Part shown: in pieces, positions 31,795 to 40,338 of the stretch | How positions within the stretch are numbered: position 1 is the first letter of the stretch | Layout: each line of letters starts with the position of its first letter | Assembly (NCBI GenBank): GCA_025360715.1 | Contig: JANYBS010000100.1 | Span: 1-47,049 of the forward strand | Reading direction: 5' to 3' | Origin: Candidatus Eiseniibacteriota bacterium | GTDB taxonomy: Bacteria; Eisenbacteria; RBG-16-71-46 | Length of the DNA stretch: 47,049 bases | Made by a program: the position numbers and the translations under genes | The notes under the pieces: model-generated | The model's input: only the letters and a program-made list of their open reading frames with translations | What the model was told of the DNA's origin: nothing | Database searches by the model: none

Positions 31795-34707
31795 TCATCG
31801 GATGATGACGAACTTGCCGCGGTGTTTGACGTTTCCGCCGACTTCGACAGTGAACAGGTAGATACCGGAGACGACGTCCTGGCCGTTACGCGAGATCAGG
31901 TTCCAGCGCGCCTGGCCATCGTTGCTGTTATCCGCCTGACGGTTGTAGCCCGGACGGACCGTGCCACCCGGATCCGTGACGTTGCCGCGGATGGACTCAT
32001 TCACCGAATCGGTCGACTTGATCGTCTGCACGATGTCGCCCGAGACCGTGAAGATCTTGATGCTCCACTCCCCGCGCGGCAGGCCAAGGAAGTCGACGTG
32101 CGTACCGGTCGGATCCGAAGCGTTCGGCGTGAGGTCCCACGACGACGGACGATCCTTGATCTGCTTGACGCCGCGGTACGGGTTGGGAACGACCCACACC
32201 TTCGAGCCACCGCTCAGCGTGTCGGCGCCCGACTGCGGCACCACGCCTTCGGCTTCGACTGCGGAACGCCGTCCTCCCAGCTCGACTCTGCCGTCGCCCG
32301 AACCCGTCGAGTCGAAAGCCGTGACCGAGTAGAAGTAAACGAAGCCGTTCTTCACATCGTGGTCGGTGTAGTGATAACGACCCACCGGATACTTGGTGCG
32401 GCCGACGCGAGCGCCGGCCGCCTGGCCCAGCGGCAGGCCGAGCTCGACCTTGCAGTTCGGGTAGCCCACACAAAGCACGTTCGGATCCGGGTGGATCACG
32501 TCGCCGCTCTGCGCATTCCAGATGTCACCGTTCGCGAGACAGACCGACAGGCTCTCGCCCGTCTGCGGCACGAACACCTTGGGGCAGATCGTGTCGCCCG
32601 CCGCCCGGATGATGCGGTTGTCGGGATGTGCATCGAAGAGGCGGTACTCGGCAAGAAGTGTCCAGTCATCTTCGCTGGGACCGCCCGAGCCAACCGGGCG
32701 CTGCCAATTCGAGACCTTCCAGATCTTGTAACCACGGAAGTCGAACTGACCGGACTTCGGATCCGGGGTCACCTCGGACAAGTTGTCCCAAGCGATCGTC
32801 ACCTGCCGGTCGCCGGCCGCGATGAACCGACGGTCGGGATTGTCGGTGTAGTTATAGAGGCTGGAGAGATTCGTCGCGGGGTTCGGCGGCGGCGACTCGG
32901 CGAGCCACGTGCGGTGGAACAGGCCACCGCTGTTCTTGGAGTAGGCGCCCGTGCAGTAGTCGCAGTCGAAATCGAACCACGTGTACTGACGGTCGTTCAC
33001 CAAGCGCGGTGACGGGTCGTGAGCTTCACAACCCTGCGCGGTGAAGAACTGACCGACCGGCGCCTTGAGCGCGGTCTCGCGGCCGTGGAAGTCGTTCAGG
33101 AACGGCCACGCCTTCACTTCGTACGCACCCTGGAACGCGATCTGCGCAGCCAATGCGTTATCCAGCGACGGGTACTTGGCGATCAGGTTCGTCGCGTCAG
33201 TGACGCCACGGATCAGGTTGCCCGCGTAGACGAAGTTCGTCGCCGCGCGCTCGTAATCGTTGGTGTACTGGAGTTCGTCGCGGTACTTGCCCGGGCGCAC
33301 ACCCATCGCGACAGTGGCCGAGAGGTGGCCCCCGTCCGGCAGATGCGTCCACGGCCCGATCGACGCCCACTCCGAGTAGTCACCCTTCTGATCGCCTGGC
33401 TGCGCACTGATCCAGCCGTCGTCGGTCGTCTGATCCTTCGGGTCTCGGAGAGAGTGCACGTTCTCGGTGCCGACCATCATCTCGTAGCGCTGCTGGTCGA
33501 TGGTCGGATTGCCGCCCTGCGCGTAAGGCGTACCGCCCGGGAACGAACGGAACGCGCGGAAACCCACGATGGCCGGACCGTTCACACCGGTCGGATCGAT
33601 CGTGTGGTCGATGAGCATGAAAGTCGGGATGCCCGGCGTCTTGTTGTCATCGCCGTCGTCATCCGCGCACGAGAAGCCGTTCACCTTGACCAGGTAACGA
33701 GGGCAGAGCGCCGAGTCATCCTGGGCGTCCTGGACCCTGAGGTGCGGGATCTGCAGCCGCAGGTCGGTCTGCTTCGTCTGGATGAGGAAGTTGCCGTGCG
33801 GATACTGCGGCAGGTCGAAGTCATCCGAGAAGTAGTTCGCCTTGTCGAGCGGGCCGCAGTCCATGTCGACACGGAAAGCGACCGAGACCGAGTCCAACTG
33901 GTGGCCCGAGCGGTTGTAGAAGTCGTACTGGATGACGTTGAAGTCAGTGTAGCCCGGGATCGAATAGGCCCACGCGATCTTGCGGCACTCCAGACCCAGC
34001 GGCACGTGACGCTCGGCAGCCGCAGCTTGAACCGCCTGCGGAGTGTCGTCACGCATGACGCACGAGTACATCTGCTGGCCGATGGCCGCGTAGTCCTCAT
34101 CGATCTTGCCGTCGCCGTCGTTGTCGCGCCCGTCAAGGAAGTCCTCGTCGATGCGCTCATCACCGGTCGCCGGATCCAGATCACCGTCGTCGTTCACGAA
34201 GCGAGTGCCGTTCACGATGCCGTCGTACGCGCGATAGATGCGGTCTTCGGCATCGAGCGACGGCGGACGCCACTCCGTGGAATAGCTGACTCGACGCAGC
34301 GCTGTGGGGTCGGTGGCCAATGGGTTCACAGCGCCCACGGCCATACCGAGGAAGTTCATGTACTCGACCGACGATGCGCCTGGCCACTGCATGGACGGGT
34401 CACTGGACAGGTTCGTGAACGGATTGCCGTCCAGACCGAAGTTCGTGACCTTCATCAGGACGTTGCCGACGTTGAGCACCGAGCCAGGCCCGAAGATGTC
34501 GGGGATCGCGGCCGGACGAGCCGGACGAGCGCGGGTGTCCCCGGGCTTTGCCGCGAAATCGCCGACCTGGTACAGCCGCTCGACCTCGAGCAGCCCCTGG
34601 TACTCGGGGTCGGTCTCACGCAGCCTTGCTTGCGCAGGCGACATGAGCCCCGCGAGCGCCGTCACGACCAGCGCGAGCGAGAACCCCATCTGGTGGAATC
34701 GCTTCAT
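31795..34707 (-). CDS. Large secreted surface protein with type IX-like (FlgD/T9SS type A) C-terminal domain
   Basis: The 970-residue protein starts at ATG 34707, with AAGGAG ten bases upstream, and has a signal peptide (FSLALVVTALAGLMSPAQA). Around residues 170-210 it has Asp-rich calcium-loop repeats (DDGDLDPATGDERIDEDFLD, DNDGDGKIDED) like thrombospondin type 3. The middle is unlike any family I know. Near residue 650 is a fibronectin III-like segment (RFIAAGDRQVTIAWDNLSE). The last 120 residues have VWVVPNPYRG, LPRGEWSIKIFTVSGDIVQTI, RWNLISRNGQDVVSGIYLF and a final KFVIIR: the sorting-type domain. It is likely exported and surface-attached. Several Cys pairs in the central part may form disulphides. 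Confidence 0.85.
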   Translation of the reverse strand: MKRFHQMGFSLALVVTALAGLMSPAQARLRETDPEYQGLLEVERLYQVGDFAAKPGDTRARPARPAAIPDIFGPGSVLNVGNVLMKVTNFGLDGNPFTNLSSDPSMQWPGASSVEYMNFLGMAVGAVNPLATDPTALRRVSYSTEWRPPSLDAEDRIYRAYDGIVNGTRFVNDDGDLDPATGDERIDEDFLDGRDNDGDGKIDEDYAAIGQQMYSCVMRDDTPQAVQAAAAERHVPLGLECRKIAWAYSIPGYTDFNVIQYDFYNRSGHQLDSVSVAFRVDMDCGPLDKANYFSDDFDLPQYPHGNFLIQTKQTDLRLQIPHLRVQDAQDDSALCPRYLVKVNGFSCADDDGDDNKTPGIPTFMLIDHTIDPTGVNGPAIVGFRAFRSFPGGTPYAQGGNPTIDQQRYEMMVGTENVHSLRDPKDQTTDDGWISAQPGDQKGDYSEWASIGPWTHLPDGGHLSATVAMGVRPGKYRDELQYTNDYERAATNFVYAGNLIRGVTDATNLIAKYPSLDNALAAQIAFQGAYEVKAWPFLNDFHGRETALKAPVGQFFTAQGCEAHDPSPRLVNDRQYTWFDFDCDYCTGAYSKNSGGLFHRTWLAESPPPNPATNLSSLYNYTDNPDRRFIAAGDRQVTIAWDNLSEVTPDPKSGQFDFRGYKIWKVSNWQRPVGSGGPSEDDWTLLAEYRLFDAHPDNRIIRAAGDTICPKVFVPQTGESLSVCLANGDIWNAQSGDVIHPDPNVLCVGYPNCKVELGLPLGQAAGARVGRTKYPVGRYHYTDHDVKNGFVYFYSVTAFDSTGSGDGRVELGGRRSAVEAEGVVPQSGADTLSGGSKVWVVPNPYRGVKQIKDRPSSWDLTPNASDPTGTHVDFLGLPRGEWSIKIFTVSGDIVQTIKSTDSVNESIRGNVTDPGGTVRPGYNRQADNSNDGQARWNLISRNGQDVVSGIYLFTVEVGGNVKHRGKFVIIR

Positions 34708-34748
34708 GTGTCGCATGCTCCTTCGTCCCGGTGCGGACATGGTCATGA

Positions 34749-37574
34749 TCAGAACGTGACGCTGACGCCCATGCGGACGTTGCGGCCTTCTTCGAAGACG
34801 CGCGGATCGTGCACAGGGACCCAGTCAAGGACGCCGTCGCCGTTGATGTCCTGCAGGTAGGCGCCACCCGCACGACCGGTCTCGGTGTAGTAGATCGTGT
34901 AATCGTCACCAGCGGTATTCACGTAGGGGTTCGGGAACGAGCCCTGCGACAGGCTGTTGAGGTTCTTCGAGTCGAGCACGTTACGCGCGTCGACGAAGAG
35001 CGTCACGTTCTGGCCCCAGATCTTGTAGTACTTGTCGCCGTCGATCGTCAGACGCGCTTCGGACGGCAGGCGGCGCGAGTTGTTCAGGATCGGATCCGGA
35101 CGACGGTCGTTGCGGAACGCCGGCGTGAAGGGAAAGCCCGATCCGTAGCTCCAGAGCATGCGGAAGCCCCACTTGCCCGGATCGCGCACGGTGGACGCGA
35201 TCGAGATCGTGTTGCGCTGGTCCCAATTGAGCGGCTGCTCCGAGATCGGCAGGTAGAGGCGGCCGCCGTTGAAGAACTGCAGCGCCTGGTTCGGGTCCGA
35301 CGCCACACCCGTCGCGATCGAGTAGGTGTAGTTGATGTCGGTCGAGAACTTGTGGCTGAAGCTCTTGGACAAGCTGGCCTCGAAGCCACGCGCCGAGGCG
35401 TAGTCACCGTTGTAGTAGACGTTGACCAGATTACCGAACTGGTCACGCTCCTGGCGCACGGTGATGAGTCCGTAGATGTCCTTGAAGAACACCGAGAACT
35501 GACCCGAGATGTCCTTGGTGAAGAGGTGCTGGACACCGGCCTGATAGGCGATGTTGGTCTCCGGCTCGAGATCCGGGTTGCCCTTCACACCCACGGTCGA
35601 GCTGATGCCGCGGTTCTCGAAGACGAAGCTGCGCGCCGGCGTCTGGTACGTCCAGCCGTAATGGAAACTGAGCACGTCGCGGTCCGAGACCGGGTAAGCG
35701 ATACCCAGACGCGGGCTGAACTGCTGCTTGTAGCGCTTGCCGCTCTTCAGATCGGTCGCCGCGATCTGGTCGCCCGGCGAGAAGACATCGAAGCGCACGC
35801 CGGCGTTGAGCACGAGACCCTCGAACTCCCAACGATCCTGAAGGTAGGCCGCACCCTCGGGGTTGTAGTTCACGTAGTCCGATCGCACACCGCCCGGCAG
35901 GCCGCTCGACTCCGAGTTCGGCAGCTGCAGGTTCAGGTTCTGGACGCGGTTGTACTTGGCCTCGAAGCCCGTCTTGACCGTGTGCTGCTTCCAGCGGCGC
36001 GTCGAGTAGTCACTCTTCACGTTATAGACCGTGGTCTGGCGCTCGAAGTAGTTCGGAAAATCGCCGTGTGTGGCGAAGTACGGGTTGTTCTCGGAGCCGA
36101 AGACCGTGTTGCCGTTCCAGTAGAACGGGCTCTGCGTGTCGTATTCCCACGGCTGCTTGCCCTGCACCGCGAACGTCGTGTTGAAGTTCAGGGTCGAGGC
36201 GCGCGTGGTGAAGACGCTCTTGTCGGAGAGCTGGTTCGTCCAGACCATCGTGAACTGCTGGAAGCGGTCATCCAGGGTCGGGATGTGATCCGGCATGTTC
36301 TCGTATTGGTAGCTGGAATCCACCTTGGTCGCCGACCAGGTGCCGTAGCGCGGCGTGAGTTGGTCCGCCTGGCCGATAGCACGTGTGGTGTCGTACAGCA
36401 CCTGCACGTAGCCCGAGCGGCTCCACATGTGGTTGTACTGGGTGCTGATCGTGTGATTGTTGATCGTCTCGAAAGTCACCTTGTTCTTCGGGTTGATCCG
36501 GTACGCGAGCTTGAAGTTCGAGTTGATCTGGTTGTTCTGGCGGTTACCCAGCTGGATGAAGTCCAGGATCGTGCGGTGCGGCTTGGTGATCGTCGACCGC
36601 AGGTAGGTATCCGAGAACGATCCCTCGTACGTGGCGAAGTACGTGAGGTTCTTGATCGGCGTCGGGCCACCGAAGCCGAACGTGAAGCGGTCGTAGTTGT
36701 CGAAGGTCTTGGTCGGGTCGCCGTAGCGATCCGTGTCCCAGCGCACCTCGCCGCTGAAGCGGTCGGTGCCTTCCTTCGTGCTCACACTGACGACGCCCGA
36801 GAGCGCATTGCCGTACTCGGCATCGAAACCGCCCGAGAGCACATCGGTTCCGGCGACAGCGAGGTTCGCGATGTTCGCACTGCCACCGAACGCGGGGTCC
36901 GTGGCCTCGACGCCGTCGAACTGGAACTTCACCTCGCCGCCTCGTCCACCGCGGAAGTGCAGTTCACCGCCCTGCGCGACGATGCCGGCCTTGGTCGCGA
37001 TCGCCTGGCTCAGGTTGTCGACCGGGATCTCGCGCAGTTTCTCGGCGGAGATGCTCTGCTTGGTCGTGGACGACTTGGTGTCGATGCGCTTCTCGGCACG
37101 CACCTCGATCGTCTCGACGGTGGTGACGATCTTGGTGGCGCCGAGCTGGAAGTCGACCGTCACCGTCTGCCCAGCGTTCACCTGGACCGACTTCGTGACG
37201 GTCTCGTGTCCGCTCAATTGCATGCGGACGGTGTAGGCACCGACGGGGACTCCACTGATGACGAAGTTGCCGTTGTCATCCGAAGGAGCACCGCGGCCCG
37301 AACCGAGCACCACGATATTCGCGTAACCGACGGGGTCCTTGCCGTCCATGACACGACCCGCGATCTTACCGACGAGCCCCCCCGGAGCCGTGGCCGCAGG
37401 AGATGCCGGCTTGGCCGTTGGCGTGGACGGCGGTGCCGCCTTGGTGGGTGCAGCCGCTGCGGGGCGTGGTGCCGCGGCGGGAGCTTTCTGCTGCGCAAGC
37501 GCGGGGAGCGCCAGCGCCAGCACCACAAGCGCGGCCGTCGAAGCCGCGATGAAGCGTCTGGCGAAGTCAAGCAT
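34749..37574 (-). CDS. TonB-dependent receptor with carboxypeptidase-like N-terminal domain
   Basis: I place the start at ATG 37574 (941 residues). A signal peptide (IAASTAALVVLALALPALAQ) is followed by an Ala/Pro-rich linker (about 28-65), then a carboxypeptidase regulatory-like domain (GKIAGRVMDGKDPVGYANIVV through GHETVTKSVQVNAG). The plug (about 155-270) has LREIPVDNLSQAIATKAGIV, LHFRGGRGGEVKFQFDGVE and GNALSGVVSVSTKEG. A 22-strand-type barrel then runs to the C-terminal Phe (VRMGVSVTF). Substrate is unknown. It opens the operon with the secreted, PorV-like and GWxTD genes, 41 bases before the next start. Confidence 0.93.
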   Translation of the reverse strand: MLDFARRFIAASTAALVVLALALPALAQQKAPAAAPRPAAAAPTKAAPPSTPTAKPASPAATAPGGLVGKIAGRVMDGKDPVGYANIVVLGSGRGAPSDDNGNFVISGVPVGAYTVRMQLSGHETVTKSVQVNAGQTVTVDFQLGATKIVTTVETIEVRAEKRIDTKSSTTKQSISAEKLREIPVDNLSQAIATKAGIVAQGGELHFRGGRGGEVKFQFDGVEATDPAFGGSANIANLAVAGTDVLSGGFDAEYGNALSGVVSVSTKEGTDRFSGEVRWDTDRYGDPTKTFDNYDRFTFGFGGPTPIKNLTYFATYEGSFSDTYLRSTITKPHRTILDFIQLGNRQNNQINSNFKLAYRINPKNKVTFETINNHTISTQYNHMWSRSGYVQVLYDTTRAIGQADQLTPRYGTWSATKVDSSYQYENMPDHIPTLDDRFQQFTMVWTNQLSDKSVFTTRASTLNFNTTFAVQGKQPWEYDTQSPFYWNGNTVFGSENNPYFATHGDFPNYFERQTTVYNVKSDYSTRRWKQHTVKTGFEAKYNRVQNLNLQLPNSESSGLPGGVRSDYVNYNPEGAAYLQDRWEFEGLVLNAGVRFDVFSPGDQIAATDLKSGKRYKQQFSPRLGIAYPVSDRDVLSFHYGWTYQTPARSFVFENRGISSTVGVKGNPDLEPETNIAYQAGVQHLFTKDISGQFSVFFKDIYGLITVRQERDQFGNLVNVYYNGDYASARGFEASLSKSFSHKFSTDINYTYSIATGVASDPNQALQFFNGGRLYLPISEQPLNWDQRNTISIASTVRDPGKWGFRMLWSYGSGFPFTPAFRNDRRPDPILNNSRRLPSEARLTIDGDKYYKIWGQNVTLFVDARNVLDSKNLNSLSQGSFPNPYVNTAGDDYTIYYTETGRAGGAYLQDINGDGVLDWVPVHDPRVFEEGRNVRMGVSVTF

Positions 37575-37629
37575 GGGACTCAACCCTCTCGTGGAATCGA
37601 CCGAATGGCCGCAACGGAAAATCCGGCAC

Positions 37630-37658
37630 AAGATGCCAACCTCACCCGGTCATGTCAA
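37630..37658 (-). promoter_or_regulatory. Candidate promoter of the receptor/secreted/PorV/GWxTD operon
   Basis: On the minus strand a consensus TTGACA (37653-37658) is followed after 17 bases by CATCTT (37630-37635). The start near 37623 would give a leader of about 50 bases before the receptor ATG. Confidence 0.55.
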
Positions 37659-37864
37659 CGTCTTTCAGGGTCCAACTCGTTTTCGAGTCTGGAGTTCCGC
37701 CGATGGAGCGCGAGAACTCGCAGATGTTCGAAGAACGCACGGACTCGCTTCAGGACGGATCGGCGGTGAGTGGAGAGTCGCGGCAGCAGTTCCGCGAATT
37801 GGGCGAACAGGTGGGAACAGCTTGGTGGCGTCGCCCAGACGCCCGGTCCCCTCTAATATCGGAA

Positions 37865-37902
37865 AGCCCCGGCGAGGCGTCAAGCCTTTTCTCGCCGGGG
37901 CT
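37865..37902 (-). terminator. Rho-independent terminator of the outer-membrane barrel gene
   Basis: A perfect 12-bp stem, AGCCCCGGCGAG (37865-37876) with CTCGCCGGGGCT (37891-37902), closes a 14-base loop 27 bases after the stop. Read on the minus strand it is followed by TTTCC. Confidence 0.72.
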
Positions 37903-37929
37903 ACCTCATCGCGCCCGAGGGCGCGGCAC

Positions 37930-39537
37930 TCAGAACGACCAGTGGACCTGCATCGACAGGTCCTGACGGCTCGAACGCTGGTTCGTCGGGTCCCCGAAGT
38001 CGCTGCGCAGCCACTCGATGGCGTACCCGGTTTCGACGTTCCACGACGCCCCCGCCGGCCGCAGACCGAAGCCCGCGGTGACGGTGTGGCCCAGATATTC
38101 GTTTCCCTTGGTGTAGTCATCGCGGTCCACCCAGCGGTACGCGTAGCCGAGTCGTCCGGTCAGAACGTTGTTGCAGCGATACTCCAGGCCCGAGCGCACG
38201 TCCCACTGGATCGCGCGCGGCCCCTTGCCGCTGCGGTCGCTCAACTGCTCGTCGCGCGTGTAGTGGTACTCAACGCCGGCGATGCCTTTCTTGAGCTTGT
38301 ACGACACACCGCCGCCGTAACCCCACGCGTAGTCGCGCACCTCGACGGTCGAAACGCTGTCGGGATGTACCAGCGAGTCGGCGCCGGTGCGATACCACAG
38401 CACGTCGAGGAAACGATTGAACGAGGTGAAGTCGGAGGTAGCCGGAGCCTTGATGTTGACCTTGCTCGCCTGCGTCCAGAGCGCGCCGCCCAGTTCGACC
38501 TTGCCGCTGGTGTAACGAACGCGGGTGTTGAGCTGGCTGCCTTTTTCTTCGCGCTCGAGCAGCTTGCCACGGCCTTCGAGCGGGACCGCGCCGACACCGG
38601 CCGAGACCGAGAACACCCAGTCCTCGTTCGACTGGCTGGTCCAGCCGCGCCCGTCGATGCCGTACTCCAGCTTGTTGCCGAAGTGACCGAGCAACGTCGC
38701 CTGGCCGATCCCATAGGGCCGGCGCTCACGCTGTTCGCCGGAGTAGCGGAACCCCGTGTTCGAGCCCTTGATCAACTCGCGGACACCGTCGAGGCCGATC
38801 GCCAGCGTGTGGGACTTGCCGATCGGGTAGCTGAGCGCGCCACCGAGCGAGGAGACATTGACGCGCACCTGATCGGGCGAGAACACATTCGGTGGATCGA
38901 GCGTGACGCCGTCGAGCGTGAGGAACTGCCCCGCGGCGTTGCTGATGAGCGTGCGGTACTTGTCCTGCTGGTGGTCGCCTCCGAAGCGTAGACGCACGGC
39001 GTACCGCAGCTTGTCTTTGCCCAGGTAGGGCAGGCCGCCGGTCATGATCGGCACGATCTCGGGGTGGCTCACCGATCGCTGGACGGCTTCATCCGAAGCG
39101 TAAGGCGTGCTCATGGTGACCGAGTTCAACGAGCCGGTAGCGCCGAAGGCATTGCCGCCGTCGCGGCGGAAGAGCTCGTAGCCGAATCGCGTGCCACGGC
39201 CACCCAGGTCCTGACGGGCATAGCCGGGTTCGTCATGCATCCCGTCCGCCGAAGCCGTACCTGGGCGCAGGTCGAGCGTGGAACTGGAATCGTGTCGGGC
39301 GGCGCCGATCGGGCTGCCCGCGAAATCCCAGAGGTTGAGGCCGTTGTCACGGTCGGGGATCACGAGTGAGAGCCGGCCCATGCCGATCAGGCGCGGGCTG
39401 CGGGCCACATCATTCGAGAAGTCGAGCGAACGCTGGACGGTGTTGTAGAACTGCGCCGAGGCCGGAGCGGACAAAGACACCGCAGCCAGCAAGGCAAGGA
39501 CAAGCGCGTTCGGAAGAACCCTGAGAGAAGGGCTCAT
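37930..39537 (-). CDS. Predicted outer membrane beta-barrel protein, unknown family
   Basis: The 535-residue protein has a signal peptide (ALVLALLAAVSLSAPASA), then AQFYNTVQRSLDFSNDVARS and SPRLIGMGRLSLVIPDRDN, a GMG element reminiscent of PorV/FadL N-termini. Many amphipathic strands follow (LGYAYRWVDRD, GHTVTAGFGLRPAGASWNVETGY), ending in SMQVHWSF with a terminal Phe for Bam recognition. I cannot name a family. It has its own near-consensus promoter and terminator, so it is an independent unit beside the surface operon and may be well expressed. Confidence 0.78.
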   Translation of the reverse strand: MSPSLRVLPNALVLALLAAVSLSAPASAQFYNTVQRSLDFSNDVARSPRLIGMGRLSLVIPDRDNGLNLWDFAGSPIGAARHDSSSTLDLRPGTASADGMHDEPGYARQDLGGRGTRFGYELFRRDGGNAFGATGSLNSVTMSTPYASDEAVQRSVSHPEIVPIMTGGLPYLGKDKLRYAVRLRFGGDHQQDKYRTLISNAAGQFLTLDGVTLDPPNVFSPDQVRVNVSSLGGALSYPIGKSHTLAIGLDGVRELIKGSNTGFRYSGEQRERRPYGIGQATLLGHFGNKLEYGIDGRGWTSQSNEDWVFSVSAGVGAVPLEGRGKLLEREEKGSQLNTRVRYTSGKVELGGALWTQASKVNIKAPATSDFTSFNRFLDVLWYRTGADSLVHPDSVSTVEVRDYAWGYGGGVSYKLKKGIAGVEYHYTRDEQLSDRSGKGPRAIQWDVRSGLEYRCNNVLTGRLGYAYRWVDRDDYTKGNEYLGHTVTAGFGLRPAGASWNVETGYAIEWLRSDFGDPTNQRSSRQDLSMQVHWSF

Positions 39538-39659
39538 CTAGATTCCTTTCCAACGTTTCCCGTAGGAGTCAGGTCGACACCGCGCGGAGGAGAGACGAAG
39601 AAGCCGCAGCCGGGCGAAGGTGCGCACGGTCAACGAGCTGCGCGGAGCACGGACGAGGC

Positions 39660-39688
39660 AGGATAGGAATGGGGCCGCAAAGTGTCAA
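39660..39688 (-). promoter_or_regulatory. Near-consensus promoter of the outer-membrane barrel gene
   Basis: On the minus strand TTGACA (39683-39688) is followed after exactly 17 bases by TATCCT (39660-39665). It is the best promoter match in the window. The leader to the ATG at 39537 is about 115 bases. Confidence 0.62.
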
Positions 39689-40338
39689 CGGGGAACTCGG
39701 CCGCGCGGGCGCTCTGCCCCCACCCCGCGCGGACCGGAGACCGCCGGGTGACCGGCCAGCCAGAAGCGCCAAGGCGACTGCACGCCCACCCGGATGCCGA
39801 TGCGCGGCCCGCTCGCGACACGCCGCCCCCCGCGCTCTGCAGCGACGTCGGCGATCCACAAGGCTCCATTTACCATGTCCGTGCCGTCGTCCGCACGCTC
39901 GAGCCCCAGTGCCTGCGCCACGCAGCCAGGCCCGCACATGAGGCGCTCATCGGCCACCTCGCCGCGCCGCCCGCGCATGTACTCGAGCCCCGCGAGCGGC
40001 TCGAGCGCGCGCAGCAGCACCGCTTCGGCGACGCCCTCACGGGCCGCCACCACATTCAGACAATGGTGCGTTCCATAGACGAAATACACGTAGGCGTGGC
40101 CCGCCGGGCCGAACATCACACGGTTGCGCGGCGTCATCCCGCGATAGGCGTGGCTCGCCGGGTCGCTGCTGCCGCGGTAGGCCTCGACCTCGACGATGCG
40201 CCCGGCAAGGAGCCGGCGTCCCTCGCGCCGGACCAGCACGCGCCCGAGCAGCAGCCGGGCGAGCGCCACGCTGCCGCGCGCATAAAACGCGCGCGGCAGC
40301 GGTCCCGCCTCTCGCCAAGCGAAGGCCGGCAGCGTCAG
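39685..40338 (-). CDS. 3-methyladenine DNA glycosylase (AAG/MPG family)
   Basis: The 217-residue protein matches the Aag/MPG base-excision enzyme: LPRAFYARGSVALARLLLGRVLVRR, IVEVEAYRGSSDPASHAYRG with the catalytic-region Glu, RNRVMFGPAGHAYVYFVYGTHHCLNVV, AVLLRALEPL and the late RIGIRVG. It removes alkylated purines from DNA. No ATG, GTG or TTG lies in frame between the preceding gene and the conserved LPRAFYARG segment. The only start consistent with the fold is CTG at 40338, which overlaps the upstream TGA (CTGA). The next GTG, at 40269, would delete conserved residues. The C-terminal 20 residues are basic and unconserved. Confidence 0.85.
   Translation of the reverse strand: MTLPAFAWREAGPLPRAFYARGSVALARLLLGRVLVRREGRRLLAGRIVEVEAYRGSSDPASHAYRGMTPRNRVMFGPAGHAYVYFVYGTHHCLNVVAAREGVAEAVLLRALEPLAGLEYMRGRRGEVADERLMCGPGCVAQALGLERADDGTDMVNGALWIADVAAERGGRRVASGPRIGIRVGVQSPWRFWLAGHPAVSGPRGVGAERPRGRVPR

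Larger units (their letters stand above)
37575..37929. other. Intergenic region upstream of the TonB-dependent receptor
   Basis: About 355 bases with no supported gene. It contains the receptor promoter candidate (37630-37658) and the terminator of the upstream barrel gene (37865-37902). Between them I see nothing certain. Confidence 0.6.

Noticed and set aside
31772-31798. ATG at 31798 as the start of the PorV-like gene, overlapping the previous stop
   Set aside because: The overlap fits the local habit, but the GTG at 31771 has a perfect AGGAGG six bases upstream and a better signal peptide.
34809-37769. A 986-codon open frame on the plus strand opposite the TonB-dependent receptor
   Set aside because: Its protein is rich in Arg/Val/His with no recognisable domain, and it mirrors codon bias of the receptor. 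It is a GC-driven shadow.
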